From NCBI RefSeq assembly GCF_013409645.1, contig NZ_JACCBG010000001.1, positions 3,594,001-3,658,000 on the forward strand: a DNA stretch of 64,000 bases, read 5' to 3'. The notes beneath the pieces were generated by a model. The model saw only the letters and a program-made list of their open reading frames with translations, had not been told where the DNA came from and did not search any database. A program made the position numbers and the translations under genes. Positions 1-7,984 of this stretch are shown one piece after another (position 1 is the stretch's first letter; each line of letters opens with the position of its first letter). Source of the DNA: Nocardioides panaciterrulae (GTDB lineage: Bacteria > Actinomycetota > Actinomycetes > Propionibacteriales > Nocardioidaceae).

Positions 1-515
1 GGCCGGCCGACCGCCGCGAGCAGCCCGAGGTGGCGCGGCCCGAGCACGGTGCCGCGCTCGAGCAGCAGGTCCCCCTCGTCGACGTCCTCGCCGGCCCGGC
101 GTACGTGCTGGCCGAGCTCGGGCGCCCGGCCGATCCGCACCTGGGCGACGCCACGGTCGGTCCACTCGTAGGGGACCACGGCGTCCGCACCGGCCGGCAC
201 CGGGGCACCGGTCATGATCTTGACCGCGGTGCCCGGCGACATCGCCAGCAGCCCGCCCTGCCCGGCGCCGATCTCGCCGACCACGGGCAGGTGCACCGGG
301 TGCTCCTCGGAGGCGCCGACCACGTCGCGGTGGCACACGGCGTAGCCGTCCATCGCGGAGTTGTCGAACGACGGCAGCCGCATCGTGGCGATGACGTCCT
401 CGGCGGCCGCGAGGCCGAGGGTCTCCATCAGCGGCTGCGGGAAGTCCGGGAGCGGCGTGATCGCCTCCAGGATGCGTTCGAGGTGCTGGTCGACGGAGAT
501 CAGGTCGTCAGGCAT
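1..515 (-). CDS. moeA: Molybdopterin molybdenumtransferase MoeA (N-terminal part, cut by window edge)
   Basis: The first 171 codons of MoeA, which inserts molybdate into adenylated molybdopterin in molybdenum cofactor synthesis, are present; the rest lies left of the window. The start is the ATG at 515. Residues near 50 read NSAMDGYA, the conserved MoeA motif, and KIMTGAPVPAGADAVVPYE near 95-113 is typical of the central MoeA domain. The ATG overlaps the stop of the upstream UDP-glucose pyrophosphorylase gene by eight bases, so the two are probably translated from one mRNA. Identification is from motifs and rests on the partial protein. Confidence 0.93.
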   Translation of the reverse strand, partial: MPDDLISVDQHLERILEAITPLPDFPQPLMETLGLAAAEDVIATMRLPSFDNSAMDGYAVCHRDVVGASEEHPVHLPVVGEIGAGQGGLLAMSPGTAVKIMTGAPVPAGADAVVPYEWTDRGVAQVRIGRAPELGQHVRRAGEDVDEGDLLLERGTVLGPRHLGLLAAVGR

Positions 516-1917
516 CCGCACGCCCGTCCGACTCGTCGGACGGTCCGCTGAGCACGGTCTCGGCCTCGACCCGGTTCGCCGAGCCCGCGTGCAGCGCCAC
601 CTCGCCGATGACCTGCACCCCCGGCCCGAAGCTCCAGTCCCCCTCGACGGTGAACGAGGTGGCCTTGCGCATCGACGGCGCCCCCTCGGGGAAACGCTTG
701 TCGAACTCACCGACGAGCTTGTAGTGCTCCTCGTCGAGGTCGACGTACGGCAGGTCGGTCGCGACCTGGTCGAGCACGAAGTCCGGGCCGATCTCGTAGA
801 CGTCCGAGCGCAGCACCAGCAGGTCGTTGGTGGTCTTCACCGGCACGAACCGGTCGCGGCCGACCTCGATCAGCCGCGAGTCCTCGAAGACCTCGACCGC
901 GGCGCCCATCGCGGTCTCGATCTGGATCACCTCCGGGGTGGACCTGTCGCCGGGGTCGACGTTCTTGACGTTGCGGATCAGCGGCAGCCCGAGGATCCCG
1001 TCGCGCAGGTCCAGCGCGTGCTTCATCGCGGCCAGGTCGAACCACAGGTTGTTGGTCGAGCAGAACCGGTGCCGGTCGAGGTCGGCCAGCGCCTCCTTGT
1101 CCTCCTCCAGCGTCTGCGCGGTCTCGCGCAGCACGATCCGCCCGTCGCTGCGGCGGCGCGCGAAGTGCCCGCCCTTGCGGTCCGAGGGGGTCCGGCGCAC
1201 CGCCTCGATCGCGAACGGCGCGCCGGAGGTGGCGAACCAGCCCGCGACCCGGGCGTCGGGCACCGCGCCGAGGTTGTCGGAGTTGGAGACGAAGACGTAG
1301 CGGTAGCCGGCCTCGATCAGCCGGTCGAGCAGCCCGGTGCCGCGCAGCGCGGTGTAGAGGTCGCCGTGGCCGGGCGGGCACCACTCGAGGTCGGGGTCCT
1401 TGGGCCAGGACACCGGCGCGAGGTCGTCGGCCAGCAGCTTCGGCTCCTTGTTCTGCAGGAACTCCAGCGGCAGCCCCTCCACCGGCAGCTCCTCGTAGCG
1501 GGCCAGCGCCTCGAGGGTGTCGGCGGAGGTGCGGAAGCTGTTCATGAACAGCAGCGGCAGCGGCGCGTCGTACTCCCGGCGCAGGTTGAGCACCTGCCGG
1601 GCGATGATGTCGAGGAACGACAGTCCGCGCCGCACGCACAGCAGCGACTTCGCGCGGTCCATGCCCATCGAGGTCCCGAGGCCGCCGTTGAGCTTGATCA
1701 CCGCGGTGCTGCGGATCGCCTGCGCGGCGGCCTCCTCGGAGACCTCGACGTCGGCGAGCCGCTCCATCTCGACCGGCTCGATCGCGGACTCGGGGATCAT
1801 CCCGGTCTCACCGTGCTCGAGCAGCCGGTAGTAGTGCGCGAACGTCTCGATGGCGACCTCGTCGACGCCCGCGTCGGCCATCTTGTCGCGTGCTCGGTGC
1901 AACCCAGCGCTACCCAT
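508..1917 (-). CDS. UTP--glucose-1-phosphate uridylyltransferase (eukaryotic-type UGPase family)
   Basis: A 469-residue enzyme that makes UDP-glucose from UTP and glucose-1-phosphate for glycan and cell-envelope synthesis. It belongs to the UGP2-like family, not the short bacterial GalU family: VIKLNGGLGTSMGMDRAKSLL near residues 55-75 is the nucleotide-binding signature, and SNSDNLGAV lies in the middle. The start is the ATG at 1917, six bases after a TACGAT -10 box, which suggests a leaderless mRNA; the open frame continues further upstream but would run into the divergent gene. It is followed by moeA with an eight-base overlap, a pairing seen in other actinobacteria (family knowledge). Confidence 0.92.
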   Translation of the reverse strand: MGSAGLHRARDKMADAGVDEVAIETFAHYYRLLEHGETGMIPESAIEPVEMERLADVEVSEEAAAQAIRSTAVIKLNGGLGTSMGMDRAKSLLCVRRGLSFLDIIARQVLNLRREYDAPLPLLFMNSFRTSADTLEALARYEELPVEGLPLEFLQNKEPKLLADDLAPVSWPKDPDLEWCPPGHGDLYTALRGTGLLDRLIEAGYRYVFVSNSDNLGAVPDARVAGWFATSGAPFAIEAVRRTPSDRKGGHFARRRSDGRIVLRETAQTLEEDKEALADLDRHRFCSTNNLWFDLAAMKHALDLRDGILGLPLIRNVKNVDPGDRSTPEVIQIETAMGAAVEVFEDSRLIEVGRDRFVPVKTTNDLLVLRSDVYEIGPDFVLDQVATDLPYVDLDEEHYKLVGEFDKRFPEGAPSMRKATSFTVEGDWSFGPGVQVIGEVALHAGSANRVEAETVLSGPSDESDGRADA

Positions 1918-1923
1918 GAGTCG

Positions 1924-1933
1924 ATCGTAGGCT
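1924..1933. promoter_or_regulatory. Overlapping divergent -10 elements
   Basis: The minus-strand -10 box TACGAT (1929-1924) and the plus-strand -10 box TAGGCT (1928-1933) share two bases. Each is followed by six bases and then a start codon (ATG at 1917 on the minus strand, GTG at 1940 on the plus strand). Both mRNAs would therefore be leaderless, and the two polymerases would compete for the same DNA. This is read from the sequence only. Confidence 0.55.
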
Positions 1934-1939
1934 TGTCGG

Positions 1940-2584
1940 GTGGTGCCGTCGCAAATGCCCTCACAGGCTGACACCCCCGGCCCGGGTCCGGGAGCGGCGG
2001 CCGCGAAGCTCGCGCTGCGCGACCAGCTGCTCACCCGGCGGCACCGGCGGCCGGTCGCCGAGGTCGGCACCGAGGCCCGGCTGCTGGCCGGGCACCTGCT
2101 CGACGCCGCGGAGGTACGCCGGGCCGCGACCGTCGCGGCGTACGTCTCGATCGGCGCCGAGCCCGGCACCGGGCTGCTGCTCGAGCAATTGCTCGAGCAG
2201 GGGCGGCACGTGCTGCTGCCGGTGCTGCTGCCCGACGGCGACCTGGACTGGGCGCCCTACCACGGCGAGGGGTCGCTGGTCCCGGCCCGGCGCGGGCTGC
2301 TCGAGCCCGCCGCCACCCCGCTGGGTCCCGAGGCGGTCGCCCGCGCGGACGCCGTACTCGTCCCCGGCCTGGCCGTCGCCCCCGACGGTGTCCGCCTCGG
2401 CCGCGGCGGCGGCTCCTACGACCGCGCCCTGGCCCGGGTCCCCGTCGGCACCTTCACCTGCGTGCTGCTCTATGACGACGAGGTCGGTCTCGACGTCCCC
2501 CGCGAACCGCACGACCGCCCCGTCACCGCCGTCGCCAGCCCGGCCGGGGTGCGCCGGTTCGGCGGTGCCGGCGTCACCGGCTGA
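1940..2584 (+). CDS. 5-formyltetrahydrofolate cyclo-ligase
   Basis: A 214-residue cytosolic enzyme that converts 5-formyl-THF to 5,10-methenyl-THF using ATP, returning a storage folate to one-carbon metabolism. The family signature LGRGGGSYDRAL is present near residues 150-161, and VLVPGLAVAPDGVR precedes it as in other members. Length fits the family (about 180-210). The GTG at 1940 was chosen because a TAGGCT -10 box ends six bases upstream; an ATG at 1955 is the alternative. It diverges from the UDP-glucose pyrophosphorylase gene and converges on the acylase gene across a 71-bp repeat. Confidence 0.93.
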   Translation: MVPSQMPSQADTPGPGPGAAAAKLALRDQLLTRRHRRPVAEVGTEARLLAGHLLDAAEVRRAATVAAYVSIGAEPGTGLLLEQLLEQGRHVLLPVLLPDGDLDWAPYHGEGSLVPARRGLLEPAATPLGPEAVARADAVLVPGLAVAPDGVRLGRGGGSYDRALARVPVGTFTCVLLYDDEVGLDVPREPHDRPVTAVASPAGVRRFGGAGVTG

Positions 2585-2664
2585 CCGGGCGGCGTCCGGC
2601 GGCGCCGGGCCCGACGAGCCTGGCCCCGGCGGCTCGGGGGTGTTGCTCGGGGGTTGATGGCCTC

Positions 2665-2735
2665 TTCCCTCGGTTGATGGGCGTTGCAACGCCCCCCAAC
2701 CGAGGGAGTCCCCGGCTGGCCGGGGATTCCCGCAG
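2665..2735 (+). repeat. 71-bp double-palindrome intergenic repeat, copy 1
   Basis: The unit has two inverted-repeat modules: an outer one with CCCTCGGTTG and CAACCGAGGG arms around GGCGTTGCAACGCC, then TCCCCGGCTGGCCGGGGA. It lies between convergent genes, and its CGCAG end is five bases from the stop of the minus-strand acylase gene (2741). Copies of exactly the same length are at 16777-16847 and, inverted, at 41040-41110. It could form hairpins in either transcript and may act as a bidirectional terminator or RNA-stabilising element. Confidence 0.85.
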
Positions 2736-2740
2736 CCCCC

Positions 2741-5392
2741 CTACCGCCCCGGCGCCAGCACCAGCGTGTCCCGGCCGGCGGCGTGCACCGCGGCGGAGGA
2801 GGACGGCCAGGCGAGGGTCCGACCGTCGGCCCACAGGTCGGTCTGGTCGGTGTAGTGGTCGTCGAAGGGGTGGCCGGAGACGCCGGTCAGGTTGATCCAG
2901 CGGGAGTCGTCGAGGTCGCCGAGCGAGACCACCATCCGCATCGAGGGCGCCGAGGTCACCTCGTAGGACGAGGACGCGTCCCACGACGTCGCGTCGACGG
3001 CGGCCGACCCGCCCGCGGCCGCCCAGGGGCCGCGGTTCACGAGCCACTCCACCGGCCCGATGCCGGACTCGCCGAGTGCCGGCTGGTGCAGCTCGAGGCG
3101 GTGCAGGTGCCCCCAGGTCCACTGCCGCGGGTCGAGGTCCTCGCGCACGGTCAGCTCGTCGCGCGCGTCCTCCATCGCCTGGCGCAGGATGTCGTCGCGG
3201 GTCTCGACCGGGTCCGTGGCGGCGTCGTCCCACCACGGGTCGCGCGGGTTCGCCAGCAGGTGGCTGACCACCGCGAACCACCGGTCGCCGCCGTCGGGCG
3301 AGAGGTCCTTGGGCAGCTCGTCGTCGAAGGTCAGCCGCAGCAGGTTGCTCCACACCACGTTGAAGTACGCCGCGGCCGCGCTGTCGGCGGGCTGCGCGAA
3401 GTCCCAGCCGCGCAGCAGCCGCTGCCCGGCGGAGTAGTAGCCGTTCGGCAGGGACACGTCGAGGAGGTACGGCGTGAGCACCGGCCCCATCGGGTTCCGG
3501 TCGTCGCGCTGGATCGCGAGCATGTCCGACACCGACACCTTGCCCCCGTCGGCGAGGTCGCGGCCGAGCAGGTCGCGGATCCGCTGCGACCGGTAGCCCT
3601 GGTCCCAGTCGGAGGTGAGCAGGTAGGGGTAGTCCGGGCCGGTGACCGCCTGGTTCGCGGTCACCACGAACCCGTCCTCCGGGTCGAGCACGTTCGGCAG
3701 CCCGCTGAACGGCACGTACTGGCCGGTCCAGTCGTTCTCCGGCTGCCACCCCGCGACCGGCAGCCGCCCGTCGTTGCCGGACTTGCGGATCGGGATCCGC
3801 CCCGGGGCCTGGTAGCCGATGTGGCCCGCGGTGTCGGCGTACACCAGGTTCTGCGCCGGTACGGCGAAGTCCGCGGCGGCCGCGCGGAAGGAGTCCCAGT
3901 CGGTGGCGGCGTCGAGCTCGAGGATCGCGTCCGCGGTCGGCGCGGGGTGCAGGGCCGTCCACTGCAGCGCCACGGCGTACCGCTCCCCGGCCGGGCGTCC
4001 CGGGACCCGGGCCTGCGCCCCCACGTCGGCGAGCTGGTCGGAGACGTCGGAGAGCAGCGGCCCGTGCCGGGTCGAGCGCACGGTGATCACCACGTCGTGG
4101 CCGCCGGCGACCTTGATCCGTTCGGTGCGCCGGCGCAGCGGCAGCAGCTTGCCGTCGTAGCGCCACCGGTCGCCGACCACCCGCTCGAGGAAGAGGTCGC
4201 TGACGTCGGGGCCGAGGTTGGTGAAGCCCCAGGCGACGTCGGCGTTGTGGCCGATGATCACCCCCGGCACGCCGGAGAACGTGAAGCCGCTGACGTCGAG
4301 CGGGCAGCGCTGGTCGACGGTCGTGCAGTGCAGCCCCATCTGCATCCACACGCCGGGCAGGCTGACGCCCAGGTGCGGGTCGTTGGCCAGCAGCGGCTCC
4401 CCCGTCGTGGTGTGGTCGCCGTCGACGACCCAGCTGTTGCTGCCCAGCCCGTCGCCGTGCCCGACCAGCGGGGGCAGCTTCGCCAGCCCCCGGCGCAGGC
4501 CGGCCAGCGCGGCCCGCTCGCCGGCGGTGTACCCCGGCCGCTCGGGGTTGCGGGTCCCGGGCGAGGTGGCGTCCGGCTCGTAGACCCCGTCGACGACCGC
4601 GCCCTGGTCGACGATCGGCGCGTGCTCGGCGTAGGGATAGGAGGGGTAGAGCTCGGCGACCTGCTCGGCGCTGTGGTTCGCCAGCGCGAGCACCCGGTCG
4701 ATCTCGTCGGTCATGTTGCCGCGCAGGTCCCACGCCATCGCCTTGAGCCAGGCCAGCGAGTCGACCGGGGTCCACGGCTCGGGCTGGTAGTCGAGCCCGC
4801 CCGCGTTGAGCACTGTGTACTCCACCGCGATCTGGGACGGCGAGTGCGTGTCGAGGTAGGCGTTGACCCCGTCGGCGTACGCCTGCAGCGCCGCGCGGGT
4901 GCTCGGCGACACCAGCGCGAGCTCGCGCTCGGCGACCCGTCGCCAGCCCATCGTGCGGACCATCTCGTCGCTCTCCAGCGCCGGCCGGCCGAACATCTCG
5001 GCCAGCCGCCCCGCGGTGGCGTGCCGGCGCACGTCCATCTCGAAGAACCGGTCCTGGGCGTGCACGTAGCCCTGGGCGCGCATCAGGTCGTCGACCGAGC
5101 CGCCGTAGAGCTGCGGGATGCCGTGCTCGTCGCGGACCACCTCGACCTTGCCGTGCAGCCCCGGGACGTCGATGCTGCCGGTGGTCTGCGGGAACGGCAT
5201 GCGGACCAGCACCACCACGGTGATCGTCGCGACCACCAGCAGCAGCACCAGGAAGGCCGCGACGTACGCCGTGGCCCGCACCGGACCCGGCCAGCCGCGG
5301 AACGTGCGCCACCACGCCCCGGGCCCGGTGGGGCCCCGGCCGGCGGGAGCCGAGGCGGTGGGGGCGGGCTGCTCGCTCATGGTGGCGGTCAT
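2741..5392 (-). CDS. Penicillin acylase family protein (Ntn hydrolase)
   Basis: An 883-residue precursor of the penicillin amidase family, whose members hydrolyse amide bonds in beta-lactams, N-acyl-homoserine lactones or other acyl amides after self-cleavage into two chains. A short cytoplasmic tail and one membrane segment (about 40-64) suggest an anchored extracytoplasmic enzyme. The alpha-chain motif VVRDEHGIPQLYG is near 85-97. The predicted cleavage site and Ser nucleophile are in LGSNSWVV at about residue 318, followed by LLANDPHLG as in the family. The substrate cannot be read from sequence. It starts at the ATG at 5392, with a second ATG four codons in, and diverges from the FmdB gene. 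Confidence 0.9.
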   Translation of the reverse strand: MTATMSEQPAPTASAPAGRGPTGPGAWWRTFRGWPGPVRATAYVAAFLVLLLVVATITVVVLVRMPFPQTTGSIDVPGLHGKVEVVRDEHGIPQLYGGSVDDLMRAQGYVHAQDRFFEMDVRRHATAGRLAEMFGRPALESDEMVRTMGWRRVAERELALVSPSTRAALQAYADGVNAYLDTHSPSQIAVEYTVLNAGGLDYQPEPWTPVDSLAWLKAMAWDLRGNMTDEIDRVLALANHSAEQVAELYPSYPYAEHAPIVDQGAVVDGVYEPDATSPGTRNPERPGYTAGERAALAGLRRGLAKLPPLVGHGDGLGSNSWVVDGDHTTTGEPLLANDPHLGVSLPGVWMQMGLHCTTVDQRCPLDVSGFTFSGVPGVIIGHNADVAWGFTNLGPDVSDLFLERVVGDRWRYDGKLLPLRRRTERIKVAGGHDVVITVRSTRHGPLLSDVSDQLADVGAQARVPGRPAGERYAVALQWTALHPAPTADAILELDAATDWDSFRAAAADFAVPAQNLVYADTAGHIGYQAPGRIPIRKSGNDGRLPVAGWQPENDWTGQYVPFSGLPNVLDPEDGFVVTANQAVTGPDYPYLLTSDWDQGYRSQRIRDLLGRDLADGGKVSVSDMLAIQRDDRNPMGPVLTPYLLDVSLPNGYYSAGQRLLRGWDFAQPADSAAAAYFNVVWSNLLRLTFDDELPKDLSPDGGDRWFAVVSHLLANPRDPWWDDAATDPVETRDDILRQAMEDARDELTVREDLDPRQWTWGHLHRLELHQPALGESGIGPVEWLVNRGPWAAAGGSAAVDATSWDASSSYEVTSAPSMRMVVSLGDLDDSRWINLTGVSGHPFDDHYTDQTDLWADGRTLAWPSSSAAVHAAGRDTLVLAPGR

Positions 5393-5516
5393 TCTGCCGT
5401 GCCGTATGATTGGCAGTCGCCGGGGCCGAGTGCCAGCGCCACTGCCGATGCCACGCCAGTGCGAGGCGCCACCGGGTCCCGCGGACCTCGTCCACCGGAC
5501 GTCACCGAGGAGAACC

Positions 5517-5867
5517 GTGCCGACCTACCAGTACGCCTGCACCGAGTGCGGCCACGCCTTCGAACAGTTCCAGAGCTTCTCCGACGACGCGCTCACCGTC
5601 TGCCCCGAGTGCGACGGCCGACTGCGCAAGGTGTTCAACGCCGTCGGCGTCGTCTTCAAGGGCTCGGGCTTCTACCGCACCGACAGCCGGTCCCCCGCGG
5701 CGTCCGGGTCGTCCGCGGCGTCCGGGTCGTCCGGCGGCACCGGGGCGGCCGCGAGCGGCTCCTCGGACTCCGGCTCGTCCGGCTCGTCCTCGGGCTCCGA
5801 CTCCGGCTCGACCTCCGGCTCCTCGACCAAGAAGTCCGAGAGCAAGCCCGCCGCGGCCGCCAGCTGA
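5517..5867 (+). CDS. FmdB/YhbB-type zinc ribbon protein
   Basis: A 116-residue protein of the FmdB regulatory family. It opens with PTYQYACTECGHAFE, and the pairs CTEC and CPEC (residues 8-11 and 28-31) form a zinc ribbon; FKGSGFYRTD closes the conserved core near residue 60. The remaining half is low-complexity Ser/Gly/Ala, probably disordered. The GTG start at 5517 has a GAGGAG ribosome site at good spacing. Family role is poorly defined (first linked to formamidase and amidase regulation), so function remains open. The SAF-domain and MscL genes follow on the same strand. Confidence 0.9.
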   Translation: MPTYQYACTECGHAFEQFQSFSDDALTVCPECDGRLRKVFNAVGVVFKGSGFYRTDSRSPAASGSSAASGSSGGTGAAASGSSDSGSSGSSSGSDSGSTSGSSTKKSESKPAAAAS

Positions 5868-5941
5868 CCCTCCCCCGGGGCCGCGCGCGGCCCTGTGGAG
5901 AGGCCGGCGCGGGCACCGGCCGGACCGCCTACGGTCGGCTC

Positions 5942-6580
5942 ATGCCCCCTCTCCGCGACCGCCTCGCCCGGCTGCCGACATCGGTACGCCGCGCGGTGCT
6001 GCGCCGCCGCCGGCCGCTGGCGGCGCTGCTGGTCGCGGTCGCGGTCGCGACCGGGCTCCGGGCCGCGACCGGCCCGCCGGCCCCGCGCGTGCCCGTGCCG
6101 GTGGCCGCCCACGACCTGGCCCCGGGCGCGGTGGTCGCGGCCGACGACCTGGTGCGGGCCGGTTTCGCGCCCGGGTCGGTGCCCTCCGGGGTGGTCCGGA
6201 ACCCGGTCGGCCGCATCGTCGCCGCCCCCGTGCGCGCGGGCGAGCCGGTGACCGACGTACGCCTCCTCGGGCCGCGGCTGACCGACGCCTACCCCGGCCT
6301 GGCCGCGGTGCCGGTCCGGCTGCCGGACGCCGGCATGGCCGGGCTGCTGCGCGTCGGCGACCGGATCGACCTGGTCGCGGCCGACCCCCAGGGCGCGGCG
6401 GCCGCGCGGGTGGTCGCCGCCGACGTCCCGGTCCTCGCGCTGCCCGGCGACGACCGGGAGCGGGCGATCGACGGCAGCCTGACCGGCCGGCTGGTGGTGC
6501 TCGGCGCCCGGCCCGACGAGGTGCCGGCGCTCGCGGGGGCCGCGGTGCGGTACTTCCTCACCTTCACCTGGGACCGCTAG
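5942..6580 (+). CDS. SAF-domain protein, CpaB/RcpC-like
   Basis: A 212-residue protein with a basic N-terminus, one membrane segment or signal anchor (about 23-43) and a SAF domain (about 48-110: VPVAAHDLAPGAVVAADDLV, then VGRIVAAPVRAGEPV), followed by an RcpC/CpaB-like region. SAF domains occur in CpaB of Flp pilus systems and in FlgA; no pilus genes are nearby, so it is not called CpaB here. The ATG follows a TACGGT -10 box by six bases, implying a leaderless transcript. The fmdB, SAF and mscL order is common in actinobacteria (recalled knowledge). Confidence 0.82.
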   Translation: MPPLRDRLARLPTSVRRAVLRRRRPLAALLVAVAVATGLRAATGPPAPRVPVPVAAHDLAPGAVVAADDLVRAGFAPGSVPSGVVRNPVGRIVAAPVRAGEPVTDVRLLGPRLTDAYPGLAAVPVRLPDAGMAGLLRVGDRIDLVAADPQGAAAARVVAADVPVLALPGDDRERAIDGSLTGRLVVLGARPDEVPALAGAAVRYFLTFTWDR

Positions 6581-6633
6581 CATGCTCCCGCCGGGACGAC
6601 CAGGCTCTCGGGCACCGACGAAGGGGACACGCA

Positions 6634-6996
6634 GTGACCGGGTTCAAGAACTTCATCCTCCGCGGCAACCTGGTCGAACTGGCCATCGCGTTCATCATGG
6701 GCGGCGCCTTCGCCACGGTGGTGACCGCCACGGTCGCGCTGATCATGGACCTGGTCGGCAAGGTCGGCGGGCAGCCGAACTTCTCCCGTTACGCGCCGCA
6801 CGGGATCCACGTCGGCGCCTGGCTCACCGCGCTGATCGCGTTCCTGGTCTTGGCCGCGGTCGTCTACTTCCTGATCGTGCTGCCCTACACCAAGGCCAAG
6901 GAGCGCTACTTCCCCGGCCCGCAGCCGGGCACTCCGGAGGACGTGAAGCTGCTCCAGGAGATCCGCGACCTGCTCGCCGCGCAGCGGCAGCTCTGA
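6634..6996 (+). CDS. mscL: Large-conductance mechanosensitive channel MscL
   Basis: A 120-residue membrane channel that opens under extreme membrane tension to release solutes after osmotic downshock. The N-terminal amphipathic helix FKNFILRGNLVELAIAFIMG, the first membrane helix, a periplasmic loop (about 45-65), the second helix and the C-terminal EIRDLLAAQ helix are all recognisable. It is slightly shorter than most homologues (about 130-150). The start is the GTG at 6634. It lies 53 bases after the SAF gene and 22 before an SDR gene, so it may be cotranscribed with either. Confidence 0.93.
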   Translation: MTGFKNFILRGNLVELAIAFIMGGAFATVVTATVALIMDLVGKVGGQPNFSRYAPHGIHVGAWLTALIAFLVLAAVVYFLIVLPYTKAKERYFPGPQPGTPEDVKLLQEIRDLLAAQRQL

Positions 6997-7018
6997 CGGC
7001 CGCGCGGCGACCCCCGAC

Positions 7019-7792
7019 ATGGAAACCGGACTGCGCGGCCGGACCGCGCTCGTGCCCGGCTCGACCGCGGGCCTCGGGCTGGCCTCCGCCCGGTTGCTGG
7101 CCGGGGAGGGCGCGAACGTCGTCCTCGCCGGCCGCCGCGGTGACCTTGCCGCCGCGGAGGCCGCCCGACTCCCCTCGGCGGTCGGCCTCGGGGTGGACCT
7201 GACCGAGGCCGACGCCGTCGACCGGCTGGTCGGCGCGGCGACCGAACGCTTCGGCGGGGTCGACGTGCTGGTGCTCAACAGCGGCGGGCCGCGCCCCGGC
7301 GGTGCGACGGAGTTGACGCCCGAGAGCGCCGCGGAGGCGTTGGAGCTCCTGCTGATGCAGCAGATCCGGCTCGTGCGGGCCTTGCTGCCCGGCATGCGGG
7401 AGCGCGGCTGGGGCCGGATCGTGGCGATCGGGTCCAGCGGCGTGCAGGCCCCGCTGGAGGGCCTGGCGCTGTCCAACACCGGCCGGGGGGCGCTGGCGGG
7501 CTACCTGAAGACGCTCGCCGCCGAGGTCGCCGGTGACGGCGTGACCGTCAACATGGTGCTGCCCGGCCGGATCACCACCGACCGGGTGGCCTCGCTCGAC
7601 CGGGCCCGCGCCGATCGCACCGGCACCAGCCCCGAGGAGGTCAAGGCGGCCGCGGAGGCCTCGATCCCGGCGCGCCGCTACGGCACCGCGGAGGAGTTCG
7701 CCTCGGCCGTCGTCTACCTCGCCAGCGACGCCGCGTCCTACGTCACCGGCGTGCAGCTGCGCGTGGACGGCGGGCTGGTCCGCTCCTACTGA
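7019..7792 (+). CDS. SDR-family oxidoreductase lacking the YxxxK motif
   Basis: A 257-residue Rossmann-fold protein of the short-chain dehydrogenase/reductase family. GSTAGLGLASA near residues 14-24 is the nucleotide-binding loop, VLNSGGP (about 84-90) stands where NNAG is usual, and the C-terminal ASYVTGVQLRVDGGL is canonical. At the active site the expected Tyr-x-x-x-Lys is replaced by SNTGR (about residue 157), so the classic proton-transfer pair is missing although the upstream SS is kept. Such variants form a known subfamily often annotated as FabG-like. The substrate is unknown. Its 3' end is eight bases from a convergent small gene. Confidence 0.88.
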   Translation: METGLRGRTALVPGSTAGLGLASARLLAGEGANVVLAGRRGDLAAAEAARLPSAVGLGVDLTEADAVDRLVGAATERFGGVDVLVLNSGGPRPGGATELTPESAAEALELLLMQQIRLVRALLPGMRERGWGRIVAIGSSGVQAPLEGLALSNTGRGALAGYLKTLAAEVAGDGVTVNMVLPGRITTDRVASLDRARADRTGTSPEEVKAAAEASIPARRYGTAEEFASAVVYLASDAASYVTGVQLRVDGGLVRSY

Positions 7793-7800
7793 TCCGATGC

Positions 7801-7974
7801 TCAGCCGTGGTGCGGCGGCACCTGGTCCTTCAGCCACCGCTCGCCGGCGTCCTCGCCGCGGCCGCGATCCCGGCGCGCCTCGGGGTCGCGCTCGTCGCTG
7901 GTGGTCTCGGGCAGCACGTCGCCGAAGACCTCCGCGAGCCGGCGGCGGCGCTCCCAGTCGGTCTCCCCGGTCAT
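7801..7974 (-). CDS. Small conserved-type protein downstream of the LCP gene
   Basis: A 57-codon reading frame starting at the ATG at 7974, ten bases after the stop of the LCP gene, so very probably its operon partner. The product is strongly charged and soluble: TDWERRRRLAEVFGDVLPETT at the start, an Asp/Arg-rich middle and a DQVPPHHG end. No known domain was recognised. The layout resembles short uncharacterised actinobacterial proteins that open with an xDWxxRRRLAxVFGD segment, but no function can be given. Its codon usage is that of a real gene. Confidence 0.7.
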   Translation of the reverse strand: MTGETDWERRRRLAEVFGDVLPETTSDERDPEARRDRGRGEDAGERWLKDQVPPHHG

Positions 7975-7984
7975 CGTGTCCCGC

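Noticed and set aside
2178..2198. GAGCAATTGCTC palindromes at 2183 and about 30263 as possible regulator sites
   Set aside because: Both lie inside genes at Leu-Glu-Gln codons and have no link to a promoter.
2574..6580. Long frames on both strands across the acylase, FmdB and SAF genes (for example 2684-6580 plus and 2574-5495 minus)
   Set aside because: Frame-shifted readings of real genes; only the SAF-domain segment at the 3' end of the plus-strand frame is genuine.
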